DNA of 64,000 nucleotides, from NCBI RefSeq assembly GCF_009882915.1, contig NZ_WTUW01000009.1:434001-498000 (forward strand). Reading direction: 5' to 3'. Origin of the DNA: Sneathiella litorea. Lineage in GTDB: Bacteria; Pseudomonadota; Alphaproteobacteria; Sneathiellales; Sneathiellaceae. The notes under the pieces were generated by a model that was given only the letters and a program-made list of their open reading frames with translations, ran no database searches and was not told the origin of the DNA. Positions 54,701 to 63,445 of the stretch are shown in pieces. Made by a program: the position numbers and the translations under genes. The number at the start of each line of letters is the position of its first letter. Within the stretch, counting starts at the first letter, position 1.

Positions 54701-56154
54701 GCCGTTGCGCTCATATCCGATGTATTCAGATTACCACGCCCTTCCGCTCTCACATGCTGGCCCAGCAAGCGCAGGGAACTAATAGTAAGCTGCTCACTCT
54801 CGACCCCATAAGCCAATTCAAAATCAACATCGAGGTTTTCCCCGACAAGGCTTTGTGCCTCATCAGGAAGCTTGGACAGGCTAACAAGGGCCGCAGAACC
54901 CGTTAGCGGCACGGTCGTCAGCGCGGCAAGGTCCAGCTCGGATGTGAAGGTGCCAGTTAGCGACTTCGCGGCAAGACTATTATCAATATCCAGATCGACT
55001 GCGGTTAAAATTGCGTTGGCCGTTAGCTTCTCAAAAGTCCCCAGGATATCAAGGTCGAGCGTTCCGTCCGAAATTGTCGCGGGCGCAATCAGGTCGTTTA
55101 CCGGCGCAGTATTGCGCAGCGTGGTTTTAGTCGCCAGCTTGATTGCATCATTTGACGGATCAATATTGCCGCTCGCCTGCAAGCGAAAGACCCCATTTTC
55201 AATATTGGCGGAAGTGAGCGTTACCTCTGTGTTTGTCGTATCAAAGATCAGGGCCGCAGAGACAGAGATCCTCGACGTATCTAAAAGCGGGATATCTGCC
55301 GTGAGGGATTGGTCCAGCGCGCCGCCCCCATTCAGGTCAATAGTGATTTTCTCCGCACCTTGCGTCGCGACAGCAAAATCGGCGTCAAAAAGCTTGCCTG
55401 CACTCGCGCTAAACTGTCCCCGCCAGGCATTAAGGATACCATTACCAACTAAATCGACCTTAATCGCCGGGTAGCCGGGCAATGCCAAAAGCCGCGAAAT
55501 AACGCCTCCTTCGGGCTCATCCAGCTTAACGTCCAAGGCAAGGGTTTCACGCGCCGGATCAAAATCCACGCTGCCGTCAAGAAGGATACCAGGCCCGCTT
55601 AATTCCGTCAGTTTGATCTCGCTGTGAATTATGTCGTTGATCTTGGCATTGAAATTCATCAGCAGAGCAAGGTCCGCCGGTTGACCGACAACTGGTTCCG
55701 CGATTTTTATCTCATTTATCTCAAGGCGCGACAGCCGGATATCTATAGGGAGGGAAGGCATTCCGGCAGGTTCTTCGCTTGCCTCAGAAGCCGGTAGCTC
55801 CGGCTGACGATTTACAGAGAGGGTTTTCGCGGTTACCGCGTTGACAGTGAGCGTCCCGGAGAAAAGATCAATAGGCGCCCAGGAAACAGCGATGTTCTCC
55901 GCGCTCAACCATTCACCTTTTGCATCCCGAAGCCGCATATTCTGGAACGTGAAATCGCTAAAAATATTTCCGTCCAGCGGTCCAAGCTCTAATTCAAACT
56001 CTCCCGGGGAGGAGGCTACAGTATTGACCTGGTCCACCAGCAAGGCTCGCCCGCTATCCGTTTGCAAAAAGACATAAACGCCCGCAATCGCAAGAAAAAG
56101 GATCAGGAAAGGCGCAAGAATGATTGCCGCAATAAGCTTTTTACGTGTCATCAA
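51796..56154 (-). CDS. tamB: Translocation and assembly module protein TamB
   Basis: A 1452-residue inner-membrane-anchored protein (anchor KLIAAIILAPFLILFLAIAGVYVF) that spans the periplasm as a long beta-helical groove. It ends with the DUF490 domain (VLAQVLFGKSSGKLSAVEAVQLA; SVGKYVTDNIYVGVDQGTQ; VGIFWKWDY). It works with TamA and may carry phospholipids or outer-membrane proteins to the outer membrane. The four-base overlap with tamA (ATGA at 56151-56154) couples the two genes. Length is within the family's range. Confidence 0.93.
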   Translation of the reverse strand: MMTRKKLIAAIILAPFLILFLAIAGVYVFLQTDSGRALLVDQVNTVASSPGEFELELGPLDGNIFSDFTFQNMRLRDAKGEWLSAENIAVSWAPIDLFSGTLTVNAVTAKTLSVNRQPELPASEASEEPAGMPSLPIDIRLSRLEINEIKIAEPVVGQPADLALLMNFNAKINDIIHSEIKLTELSGPGILLDGSVDFDPARETLALDVKLDEPEGGVISRLLALPGYPAIKVDLVGNGILNAWRGQFSASAGKLFDADFAVATQGAEKITIDLNGGGALDQSLTADIPLLDTSRISVSAALIFDTTNTEVTLTSANIENGVFRLQASGNIDPSNDAIKLATKTTLRNTAPVNDLIAPATISDGTLDLDILGTFEKLTANAILTAVDLDIDNSLAAKSLTGTFTSELDLAALTTVPLTGSAALVSLSKLPDEAQSLVGENLDVDFELAYGVESEQLTISSLRLLGQHVRAEGRGNLNTSDMSATADLSVSLDDLSLVAPMGGELIADLSLSSSDISQKLLGELKARMANLDMGEEKLTVLIGKEPALSLSLDLDLVNESLSVLDINLATGAGGVAGKANLPLAFDTIDADLVATLPSLAKLSDLSGVSLAGKAALNARLTGALTDPSIEGSLKAANLAVDGTSLGIAEVTYNASALASSPIGEFAAKLRHELLTANAKASFAIPDYSRLELSDIALSEQKNKVTGNLTIPFDGMPLFGALKANIPDLATVAALLDEKAAGSVDLDATFANDDGKQSVKATLGANALSLASADLSVEKVTGDIVVTDAFNTPTLDVRANADNIAAAGQKLKELNVSATGDLSDLNYRFDLTRGLDPELELAGSGSVAFTDRYTKLRLAALDGAIADQKIELTTPLSLNLEGKKIDLDMFALSFGTGSVQGSGQYSPDNARANININDLPLELVSLVNSAYAFTGGLDGDIALQVRRGAPAVGTATINVTDIKLLGDEYAELPSFANTINADLKDGELAFNGDVKGLEATSIDLSGRMPFDVSLDQSRILIDENKPVKLKIDIDSDINKIWPLLALDTQIARGQLVASAAVSGTISVPKITGQARLGNGYFEDVEQGTILKNIVLNADISDADKLKIEVNAIDNQGGTLATSGTVDFAKLTNPDVDLNIVLSNLLAVNRDEFTVITDGNIDIKGNPGKLNVGGMAMTRDVQLNIGGSVAPNIVEVKYEEVNKPGAIAKKELEETEPSKIFLKIDLDMPSRVFIRGRGLESEWKGNFKIRGTAAKPVIEGYISPVRGQFAFAGKSFKLVDGEISLLGGETINPELSLTAEYAGSNITAIVTISGTASNPTISFSSTDGRPEDEVLAQVLFGKSSGKLSAVEAVQLAETVAALSGKMGSGGGITGFVRDTLGVDVVSASTNQETGEAEVSVGKYVTDNIYVGVDQGTQSGGTRAKVEIELTPNISVESEMGQSTDSSVGIFWKWDY

Positions 56155-57971
56155 AATGCCTGACCAATACTGATATAGAACTGATAGGAATCATCTACAT
56201 TCTTGCGCGGGTTCAAGGGTACCGCGACGTCAAAGCGGATCGGACCGATTGCGGTGTAGTATCGAAACCCGAGTCCCGCCCCCCAAAGAAACTCTCCAGA
56301 AAAGTCTGGCGCCATACTTTCAAAAACATTGCCGCCTTCAATAAAGGGAACAAGACCGATGCTGTCGGTAATCCGTGTTCGCGCCTCAAACCCGACTTCC
56401 AGGAGAGATCTTCCGCCAACGGGGTCATTGCTCGCATCAAGTGGCCCTACTGTCTGGTACTCGTACCCACGAACCGACCCGCCGCCGCCCGCGTAAAACC
56501 GTTTACTTGCCGGGATCGCGCCGGCGCTGTCTCCTGCCATCAGCCCAAGTTTACCGCGTGCCGCCAATACCAGGCGATCTTCGTCAAGCACGGAATAATA
56601 GGTGGAGCCGTCCATCTCAAACCTAATGAAATCAGGGGTATTATCATTAAGCCCGATATAAGGCACCAGAGATGCGGCGAAACGCCGACCTTTTGTTGGG
56701 TCTAGAAGGTCATCGGTGGAATCATAACGTGCCGTCAAGGGTAACCCGCCAAGCGCAAAATTTTCGGTGACACCACTTTCATCAATCTCGGAATACTCAG
56801 CGGTTACGCCTGCACCAACAACCCATTTTTTTCTCCACCGCCTGTCCAGCCCGACAAAGACAGAAATCGCATCTTCGTCATAGGCATCCGTGGTTTCGTT
56901 GCGAATGTCGACATTTGCATTGAAATTCTGGTCAATTTTCATGAAATTCGGTTTGACAAAGGTTACCTTTAACTCACGCCGGATTTCTGCGACCGTAAGA
57001 TCAGCTCGAAGCGTCTCCCCTTCTCCGAAAAAATTACGATTTTCCCAATAATATTGTGTGCCAAAACCTTCACTGGTCGAGAAACTTGCACCCAGCCCGA
57101 TAGACCGCCGATCCCGTTCCACGAAAACAAGGGTGATGGGAACCGTACTACCGGGCTGTTTCTTATCGCGGGACTTCAGCCGGACACTGTCAAAAAGGCC
57201 CGTCCGGAGGTAACGTCGCCGAAGATTATCAAGGACACGGTTATCGTAAAGTTTGCCTGGCTGCCATTGGGCGAGCCGCCGAATGTAATCTGTTTCGACC
57301 GTTTCAAGCCCCTCTAACCCGAGTTCCCCCATATAAAGACGGGGGCCCGCATCGATAGTGAGTGTCACTTCCATCGCATCAGTCGCAAAATCGACAATTG
57401 CATCCTGCTTCGCAACCGTCGCATCGGGAAAGCCGCGGTTGGCGAGATCGACAATTATCTGGGTTTGCGCATTGATGACAGGTTCTGCCCTTGCGGGCAT
57501 TCCGATTTCTATGTTGAGACTGGATAACTCCGGAACGGAAGGAGTATCTTCCTCTTGCGTATAAAGAATCTCGAATTTTGTGATCCTGAAAAGCGGCCCC
57601 GGCGTGATATCAAAATTGATTTCGATCGGCTGCTGCTTGTTATCAATGCGCAGCTTTACTTCATTGCCATAGTACCCTTCCGACCGGAGAACCTTTTCAA
57701 AGCCTTCAACATCGGTTTCCGCCCGCCGGCGCAATGCGGCGAAACTGGGCGGAAGCTTGTCTGAAAGTTGCGTAAGACGAGAGGATTGTTCCAACAGGTC
57801 CAGCAATGCATCTGTTGGCGCACCCTTTATATTTACGTCATAGTCGAGATCTAATTCCGCAGGGGAAGCTTCCGCGGCTTCCGCAGCCCTCAAAGGATTT
57901 GCAGCCGCCATGGGCAGTGCGATCATCAGGATGATCAACAGGCAAATATTTTTAAGGTGGTTGAGCGGCAA
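56151..57971 (-). CDS. tamA: Outer membrane assembly protein TamA (BamA/Omp85 family)
   Basis: A 606-residue outer membrane protein: signal peptide (ICLLIILMIALPMAAANPL), POTRA domains in about residues 40-270, then a 16-strand BamA-like barrel with the RRYLRTGLFDSVRLKS hinge, GGGSVRGYEYQTVGPL loop motif and a terminal YQFYISIGQAF beta-signal. The start must be TTG 57971: an in-frame TGA lies two codons upstream and the next ATG falls inside the signal peptide. The downstream overlapping tamB confirms identity. Confidence 0.92.
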   Translation of the reverse strand: MPLNHLKNICLLIILMIALPMAAANPLRAAEAAEASPAELDLDYDVNIKGAPTDALLDLLEQSSRLTQLSDKLPPSFAALRRRAETDVEGFEKVLRSEGYYGNEVKLRIDNKQQPIEINFDITPGPLFRITKFEILYTQEEDTPSVPELSSLNIEIGMPARAEPVINAQTQIIVDLANRGFPDATVAKQDAIVDFATDAMEVTLTIDAGPRLYMGELGLEGLETVETDYIRRLAQWQPGKLYDNRVLDNLRRRYLRTGLFDSVRLKSRDKKQPGSTVPITLVFVERDRRSIGLGASFSTSEGFGTQYYWENRNFFGEGETLRADLTVAEIRRELKVTFVKPNFMKIDQNFNANVDIRNETTDAYDEDAISVFVGLDRRWRKKWVVGAGVTAEYSEIDESGVTENFALGGLPLTARYDSTDDLLDPTKGRRFAASLVPYIGLNDNTPDFIRFEMDGSTYYSVLDEDRLVLAARGKLGLMAGDSAGAIPASKRFYAGGGGSVRGYEYQTVGPLDASNDPVGGRSLLEVGFEARTRITDSIGLVPFIEGGNVFESMAPDFSGEFLWGAGLGFRYYTAIGPIRFDVAVPLNPRKNVDDSYQFYISIGQAF

Positions 57972-58249
57972 GTGTCAAATTCTCGGAAATAGCCCGGAAA
58001 TGCGCCCCGGACATTGGTCAAAGCTCGTTCTTTGCGACATAATCTGTTATCTTTAACCTAATGTTCCCTCTGTCCAGAGTCTAGGTCGCGCCCCAATAAA
58101 AAGCGCGGAAGAGAAGGAGAACAGCAATGTTTTCAACTTTAGGTTTATTAGGAAAGTTGGCTTATGACATATGACTTTAACATTTACCAATTCCTGAGAG
58201 AAACCGTTGCCGGACTGTATAATACAGGTCGCAATTAAGGAGAAGGATA

Positions 58250-58879
58250 ATGTTTCGCACTATTTTGGCTCTGCTCGTTTTTATCACCCTGTCAACCAGC
58301 GCGGTATTGGCCGATCCGGTTAAGAAAAACCAGTTTGCCTCGGTCTATCTGAAAGGAGACAAAATCGGCCAGGTCCATCTGACAACAATACGGAACGAGA
58401 AAGGTGAAATTGAGGAAATGCACGCTAATGCTTCTGTCTCCTTTCTCGGAATGGAAGTCTATGGCTTTACCCAGAACCTGAAAGAAACCTGGTCCAACCG
58501 GGAACTCCAGAAAATGGAAGGGAAAACCGATGATAACGGCACCGCCCATCATATTTCCCTCAGTCGCGATACGGAAAACTATCTGGCGACCTATAATGGC
58601 AAAGAATCGACCCTGCCACTCACTGCCTTTCCAACATCCCCCTGGCATTACTCGATCACCGAAAATACGCTACTGTTCAATATCGTCGATTTTAAGCTTC
58701 TAAACGTAAAGATCGAAAAAGCGGCTGATACCATAAAAGTTGGCGATAAAGACATTAATGCCGAGAAATTCACCTTTACCGGAGACTGGGAAGCCAAACT
58801 CTGGTTCGATGCGAACAAGGAGTTCGTTAAGGGCGAATATGACGTCTCTGGCCGTCAAGTGACGGTTATTCTGGATTGA
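58250..58879 (+). CDS. Secreted DUF6134-like protein, unknown function
   Basis: A 209-residue exported protein: signal peptide MFRTILALLVFITLSTSAVLA, then an all-beta region (FASVYLKGDKIGQVHLTTI) that resembles DUF6134/DUF3108-like periplasmic proteins, ending GEYDVSGRQVTVILD. No catalytic motif. GAGAAGGA precedes the ATG. Divergent from tamA; a role in the envelope is likely but unproven. Confidence 0.72.
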   Translation: MFRTILALLVFITLSTSAVLADPVKKNQFASVYLKGDKIGQVHLTTIRNEKGEIEEMHANASVSFLGMEVYGFTQNLKETWSNRELQKMEGKTDDNGTAHHISLSRDTENYLATYNGKESTLPLTAFPTSPWHYSITENTLLFNIVDFKLLNVKIEKAADTIKVGDKDINAEKFTFTGDWEAKLWFDANKEFVKGEYDVSGRQVTVILD

Positions 58880-58986
58880 GAAATGCAGCAATTTTGAATT
58901 AAATTGACCCGAATTTTTCAATCGATATTAATCTCTTTTCGATTTACTGGCTTCTCGTTTATAGTATGTTCACAGGGAATAGTTGA

Positions 58987-59364
58987 TTGGGTGGAACAAT
59001 TTCGGATTTAAATGACACCGGGCCTTCCGGAGCGGACAAACGGAAATATAAACGCAAGACCGTCATGTGGAATGGAAAGCTGTCACTCCTATGGGGTGCC
59101 CGCCTGATGGGGAATGAGCAGACAGTGCCGGGTGTCGTTCGCGATATGTCGGTGACTGGCGCCAGATTTCAAACTAAACAAGATTTTCGCCCGACCAGTG
59201 ATGTTATCCTCGAAGTCCCCCGTTTTGGCGCCTTCAACTGCCAACTCGTCTGGCAAAACGGTCATATTGTTGGTTTGAGTTTCGTCGATCCGCCAGAATT
59301 TATCTACAATACGATAAATTCAGCCTTACCCGGTATTTCACTCGACCCCAATCCGGTTCACTAG
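58987..59364 (+). CDS. PilZ domain protein
   Basis: A 125-residue protein consisting mainly of a PilZ-like domain: basic entry stretch DKRKYKRKTVMWNGKL, core VRDMSVTGARFQT (the DxSxxG element) and FGAFNCQLVWQNGHIVGLSF. PilZ domains typically bind cyclic-di-GMP; the first RxxxR pair appears as KRKYKRK. The start is uncertain: TTG 58987 is the only in-frame start giving a complete domain. It ends four bases into the convergent ketosynthase stop. Confidence 0.78.
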   Translation: MGGTISDLNDTGPSGADKRKYKRKTVMWNGKLSLLWGARLMGNEQTVPGVVRDMSVTGARFQTKQDFRPTSDVILEVPRFGAFNCQLVWQNGHIVGLSFVDPPEFIYNTINSALPGISLDPNPVH

Positions 59365-60599
59365 GCTGCAAGTTCCGCCGCATTCCGGAAAATCAGAGAG
59401 CTGTTAATCCCGCCAAACGCGAAATTGTTGCTCATCAGGTGACGAACGGAAATTTTTCGCCCCTCTCCCATCACATAGTCAATCTCGGCGCAGGCATCAT
59501 CGACCGTATCTAGGTTCACCGTCGGCGCGAACCAGCCCTCCCGCATCATCTCTATGCCAAGCCACGCCTCGATCGCGCCGCAGGCGCCCAGACTATGCCC
59601 GAAATAGCCTTTAAGCGAATGAAAAGGAATATCCTGACCCATCACTTTCCTTGTCGCCTGGGATTCTGCGATATCCCCCTGCTCTGTCGCCGTACCATGG
59701 CCACTTATAAAATCAATGTCCGAGGCGGACAGCCCTGCATTATCGAGTGCACCCTGTATGGCGACTTCCATCGTTGCCTGTGTCGGATTGGTGATATGGC
59801 GCCCATCGGAATTGGTGGAGAAACCGACGATCTCGGCCAGGATCGGTGCGCCGCGCGCAACGGCATGGTCAAAGGATTCCAGCACCAATGTCGCCGCCCC
59901 TTCCCCAATCACAAGGCCATCGCGGTCCTTATCAAAGGGGCGCGGGGAAAGATGTGGCGTATCGTTCTTGATGCTGGTCGCATAGAGAGTATCGAACACT
60001 GCGGCCATGGTCGGGCAAAGCTCCTCGGCCCCACCTGCCACCATCAGGTCCTGCATTCCGTATTTGATGGCTTCATAGGCGTAACCGATACCCTGACTTC
60101 CGGATGTGCAGGCACTCGACGTCGGAATAACGCGCCCCGCAAGACCAAAGAAGACTCCTATATTAACCGCCGTTGTATGGCTCATCATCTTGACGTAACT
60201 GGTAGCCGTAAGTTCACGGGAATGACCGTCGCGCATCAGGTCGGTAAAGGCGACAACCGGCTTTGTGCTCCCGAAGGACGATCCGTAAGCGACGCCCATT
60301 TTTCCTGAATTCAGCACTGGATCGTTTAAAAGTCCCGCCATCTCCAGTGCACGCTCGGTCGCGTAGACTGCCATCTTCGAAACAGGCCCCATGCTTCGAA
60401 GCGCTTTTCTGGAATATCGCTTATCGACATTGAATTCCTCAACTGGACCGGCTAGGCGGGTATTGAGACCGTGATAAAAATCCCAGCTTTCCATGCGCCT
60501 TATGCCGGTTTCACCGTTGCGCATCTTTGCTGAAATCGTCTCCCAATCTTCCCCAAGGGAGGTGACCCCGCCCATACCTGTCACAACAACGCGCTGCAC
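59361..60599 (-). CDS. Beta-ketoacyl-ACP synthase, aryl-polyene type (ApeR-like)
   Basis: A 412-residue thiolase-fold ketosynthase. The catalytic triad is complete: SSACTSGSQG with cysteine 164, SGHGTATEQGD and YFGHSLGACGAIE with the two histidines. It starts at GTG 60599, one base inside the ketoreductase stop, with GGGGGA in front; the longer in-frame ATG would overlap the upstream gene. Last gene of an aryl-polyene-like unit, where it probably extends the polyene chain. Its end overlaps the PilZ gene by four bases. Confidence 0.9.
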   Translation of the reverse strand: MQRVVVTGMGGVTSLGEDWETISAKMRNGETGIRRMESWDFYHGLNTRLAGPVEEFNVDKRYSRKALRSMGPVSKMAVYATERALEMAGLLNDPVLNSGKMGVAYGSSFGSTKPVVAFTDLMRDGHSRELTATSYVKMMSHTTAVNIGVFFGLAGRVIPTSSACTSGSQGIGYAYEAIKYGMQDLMVAGGAEELCPTMAAVFDTLYATSIKNDTPHLSPRPFDKDRDGLVIGEGAATLVLESFDHAVARGAPILAEIVGFSTNSDGRHITNPTQATMEVAIQGALDNAGLSASDIDFISGHGTATEQGDIAESQATRKVMGQDIPFHSLKGYFGHSLGACGAIEAWLGIEMMREGWFAPTVNLDTVDDACAEIDYVMGEGRKISVRHLMSNNFAFGGINSSLIFRNAAELAA

Positions 60600-61324
60600 T
60601 ATGCCATTCCCCCATTTACCGAAATAACCTGACGCGTGATATAGGCGGCGCCATCGGAGCAAAGAAAAGAGACCGTGGCCGCCACTTCGTCAACATCGCC
60701 CAGCCGACGGAGCGGGATCATCTTCATAATCTCGTCCAGCGGCAGATCATCCGTCATCGCCGACTCAATCAGGCCCGGCGCCACGCAATTGACAGTGATT
60801 TTCCGTTTTGCAAGTTCCAGTGCGAGCGCCTTCGCTGCCCCGATCAGGCCCGCTTTGGACGCGCTGTAATTTACTTGCCCACGATTACCCATCTCACCTG
60901 AAACCGAGGAGATCACAACAATTCTTCCCCCTTTGCGAGCCGAGACCATCGGCATGGTGATCGGTTTCAATACATTATAAAAACCATCCAGATTGGTATG
61001 GAGAACAGCATCCCAATCGTCATCGGTCATTGCGGGAAAAGCTGTATCACGGGTAATACCCGCATTGAGCACCGCGCCATAAAAGGCACCGAAGTCCTCC
61101 ACTTCAGCCTCCAGGACATCACGGCATTGATCGCGGTCCGCAATATCAAACTGCACCAGGCGAGCCTGTCCACCGGCGGCCTCAATCAATTCAACGGTCC
61201 CTAATCCCGCATCACGATTCTGACCGCAATGGGCGACAATCTCATATCCGTCTTTAGCAAGCCTGAGTGCAATTGCCCGTCCGATACCACCGCTTGCGCC
61301 TGTAACTAGAATTCTGTTTTGCAT
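60599..61324 (-). CDS. 3-oxoacyl-ACP reductase, aryl-polyene type (ApeQ-like)
   Basis: A 241-residue short-chain reductase. NADPH motif VTGASGGIGRAIALRL, catalytic serine in ISSVSGEMGNRG and YSASKAGLIG with the tyrosine/lysine pair, and the PG-loop VAPGLIESAMTDDLP are complete. It reduces the 3-oxo group after each ketosynthase step. It overlaps the ketosynthase downstream and lies 20 bases after the dehydratase gene. Confidence 0.92.
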   Translation of the reverse strand: MQNRILVTGASGGIGRAIALRLAKDGYEIVAHCGQNRDAGLGTVELIEAAGGQARLVQFDIADRDQCRDVLEAEVEDFGAFYGAVLNAGITRDTAFPAMTDDDWDAVLHTNLDGFYNVLKPITMPMVSARKGGRIVVISSVSGEMGNRGQVNYSASKAGLIGAAKALALELAKRKITVNCVAPGLIESAMTDDLPLDEIMKMIPLRRLGDVDEVAATVSFLCSDGAAYITRQVISVNGGMA

Positions 61325-61344
61325 CCACTCTCACGCGATAAATT

Positions 61345-61767
61345 TCAGGGTTGGTATACATTAAGCCGGGCTTCGGCGACAAGTTTTTCAGCCCTATGAA
61401 TAGTACCGTCAAAAACAGCCATGGGCTTTTCGTCGTAAACCAGTTTAACTGTGACATCAAGTCTATCTCCAATCGCGAAAGCAGGGCACGAAAGTATCAT
61501 GCTCCGCGTGCTGACGAGATAGCCGATTTTAACCCCTTCGCCTGCGTTGCGCGCCTTGATTCCACTATAGGCGGCAATCGATTGCGCCATATATTCAACA
61601 CCGACATAAGCCGGGACCACGCCGCACTCAAGAAAGGGGCTATCTGCCCAAATATCCACCACAGAGGCTACTGTAGCCGCGTCATATGCCTCTACCCGAT
61701 CGATCAGGATCATAGGTGGTGCATGGTAGAGAATTTCCGTAATGTTATAGGGGCAGGGCTGCATCAA
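61345..61767 (-). CDS. 3-hydroxyacyl-ACP dehydratase, aryl-polyene type (ApeP-like)
   Basis: A 140-residue single hot-dog dehydratase. LYHAPPMILIDRVEAYD carries the catalytic histidine, and PAYVGVEYMAQSIAAYSG the acid/amide positions of the partner monomer, as in the ApeP subgroup rather than canonical FabZ. It overlaps the ketosynthase upstream by four bases. Confidence 0.87.
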   Translation of the reverse strand: MMQPCPYNITEILYHAPPMILIDRVEAYDAATVASVVDIWADSPFLECGVVPAYVGVEYMAQSIAAYSGIKARNAGEGVKIGYLVSTRSMILSCPAFAIGDRLDVTVKLVYDEKPMAVFDGTIHRAEKLVAEARLNVYQP

Positions 61768-62945
61768 TTAGTCTCTTTACTTAAAATGACGCTAATATTA
61801 TTGCCCCCGAAAGCAAAGGAATTTGTCATCATCGCGCGGGCATTGGACATCTGCGTCCCCTTTTCCACGAGGTTCATCGGCGGCAGGGCGGGGTCAACCT
61901 CGCCATCCCAGATATGGGGTGGCAACAACCCACCATCTGACTGTAACGCCAACCACAGGAACCCAAGCTCCGTACTGCCCGCTGCGCCAAGCGTATGGCC
62001 AGTCAGCGGCTTGGTTGAACTGCAGGGGACGTCGCCCAGCAACTCGTATACAGCCTTAGCCTCTACACTATCATTCAATTCCGTGGCCGTTCCATGGAGA
62101 TTAAGATAGGCGATGTCCGTCGGCGCAAGACCACTTTCATCAAGTGCGCACCGCATCGCATTGTAAGCCCCAGTTCCTTCGGGGTCCGGGGTACTCATAT
62201 GATAGGCATCCGACGTTTCCCCAACTCCGGCAAGGCGGACGGGCGCCGGCTCCCGGCTCATCAGGAATACGGCAGCACCTTCGCCAATATTAATACCATT
62301 TCGATTAAGACTGAACGGATTGCAGCGGGTGGATGAGATCAGGTCGAGAGAAGCAAAACCATTCATCGTCAAGCGGCAAAGCGTGTCCGCCCCACCCACG
62401 ATCGCCGCATCGCACAGACCCGCCGCCATCATCCGCCGGGCCGAAGCAAGTGTCTTGGCGCTGGATGTACAGGCCGTGGAGATCGTCATGGCAAGCCCTG
62501 ACAGGCCAAAGTAGGATCGGGCGAATAAGGCAAGGGAAGCATTATCCTGCCGTTGGTAATCGAACCCCTCAGGGAACGCTCCTGTTTGGACTTTCTCGGC
62601 GATCCCTTGTTCATTATCACTAATGCCGGATGTGCTGGTGCCAAGAATAACAGCGACCCGATCCGGCCCATACTTCTCAATGGCTGTGCGGATATCCGCT
62701 TCAATCTCCTGCATCGCCGCGAGTAACATCCGGTTATTGCGACTGTCGTAGAAGGCTTGCTCCGCTGCTATTGTCGGCAACGGCTGGCGAACAGTGCCAG
62801 TCATGACTTTCTGATTGAGCAGGAATCCGTCCTGCATCTGCATTCCGGCAGTATCACCAAGAAACAGCTGGTCGCTGACTGCCGCTTTACCGGCACCAAG
62901 GGCGTTGATCAAGCCGAGGGCGTTAAGATAAAACCCCTCCGTCAT
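61764..62945 (-). CDS. Beta-ketoacyl-ACP synthase, aryl-polyene type (ApeO-like)
   Basis: A 393-residue ketosynthase with ISTACTSSAKTL (cysteine 159), NLHGTATELNDS and LTGHTLGAAGSTEL histidines, so it is expected to be active. It overlaps the DUF3261 lipoprotein gene upstream and the dehydratase gene downstream by four bases each, giving a tight operon in the usual ape order ketosynthase, dehydratase, reductase, ketosynthase. Confidence 0.9.
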   Translation of the reverse strand: MTEGFYLNALGLINALGAGKAAVSDQLFLGDTAGMQMQDGFLLNQKVMTGTVRQPLPTIAAEQAFYDSRNNRMLLAAMQEIEADIRTAIEKYGPDRVAVILGTSTSGISDNEQGIAEKVQTGAFPEGFDYQRQDNASLALFARSYFGLSGLAMTISTACTSSAKTLASARRMMAAGLCDAAIVGGADTLCRLTMNGFASLDLISSTRCNPFSLNRNGINIGEGAAVFLMSREPAPVRLAGVGETSDAYHMSTPDPEGTGAYNAMRCALDESGLAPTDIAYLNLHGTATELNDSVEAKAVYELLGDVPCSSTKPLTGHTLGAAGSTELGFLWLALQSDGGLLPPHIWDGEVDPALPPMNLVEKGTQMSNARAMMTNSFAFGGNNISVILSKETN

Positions 62946-63445
62946 TCCGGTAACTCGTATGAAACAATGGTCATTACATAGCCAACCTCGGAATCACTGA
63001 TCTGCACTGTTTCATTCCAGGCATTGTCCCGTCGGCTCTGGTAGTTAATCTCAAGATTTCCTGCACGGTCCCTGACTTTTTCCTGCATCGGATCATTCTC
63101 CGGCCAGTAGGTCGCAACAATGACTTTCAGGATATCGACGGCGTTGAGCTCTTCAGAGATCCAGTCTGCCTTTGCCGCACGCACACCAGCGTCATCCCAG
63201 AGAATATCAAACGCCCGTCGCCCCAGCGGGTCCACGCCAGCAATGAGCATCTTGTCTTCTCTCATGCTCAAGCGGATTTGCAAAGAAAATGGTTTATCGC
63301 CATATCGACCATCCAAGAGTTGGACAACCTCTCGCGTTTGACCATCGGGAAGGTCCCAAGGCAGGAAATCAGCTTCACGCACTGTCTCTGTCGCACAGGC
63401 CGTAACCCCGAACAGAAATAACAGAAAGAGAGATTTTATGCGCAT
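62942..63445 (-). CDS. DUF3261 lipoprotein of aryl-polyene cluster
   Basis: A 167-residue protein. The signal peptide ends LFGVTAC, a lipobox with lipidated cysteine at residue 17. The body (GVDPLGRRAFDILWDD; AKADWISEELNAVDIL) matches DUF3261, a family found almost only in aryl-polyene gene clusters, where its job is unknown but probably concerns outer-membrane delivery of the pigment. Overlaps its neighbours by four and ten bases. Confidence 0.82.
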   Translation of the reverse strand: MRIKSLFLLFLFGVTACATETVREADFLPWDLPDGQTREVVQLLDGRYGDKPFSLQIRLSMREDKMLIAGVDPLGRRAFDILWDDAGVRAAKADWISEELNAVDILKVIVATYWPENDPMQEKVRDRAGNLEINYQSRRDNAWNETVQISDSEVGYVMTIVSYELPE

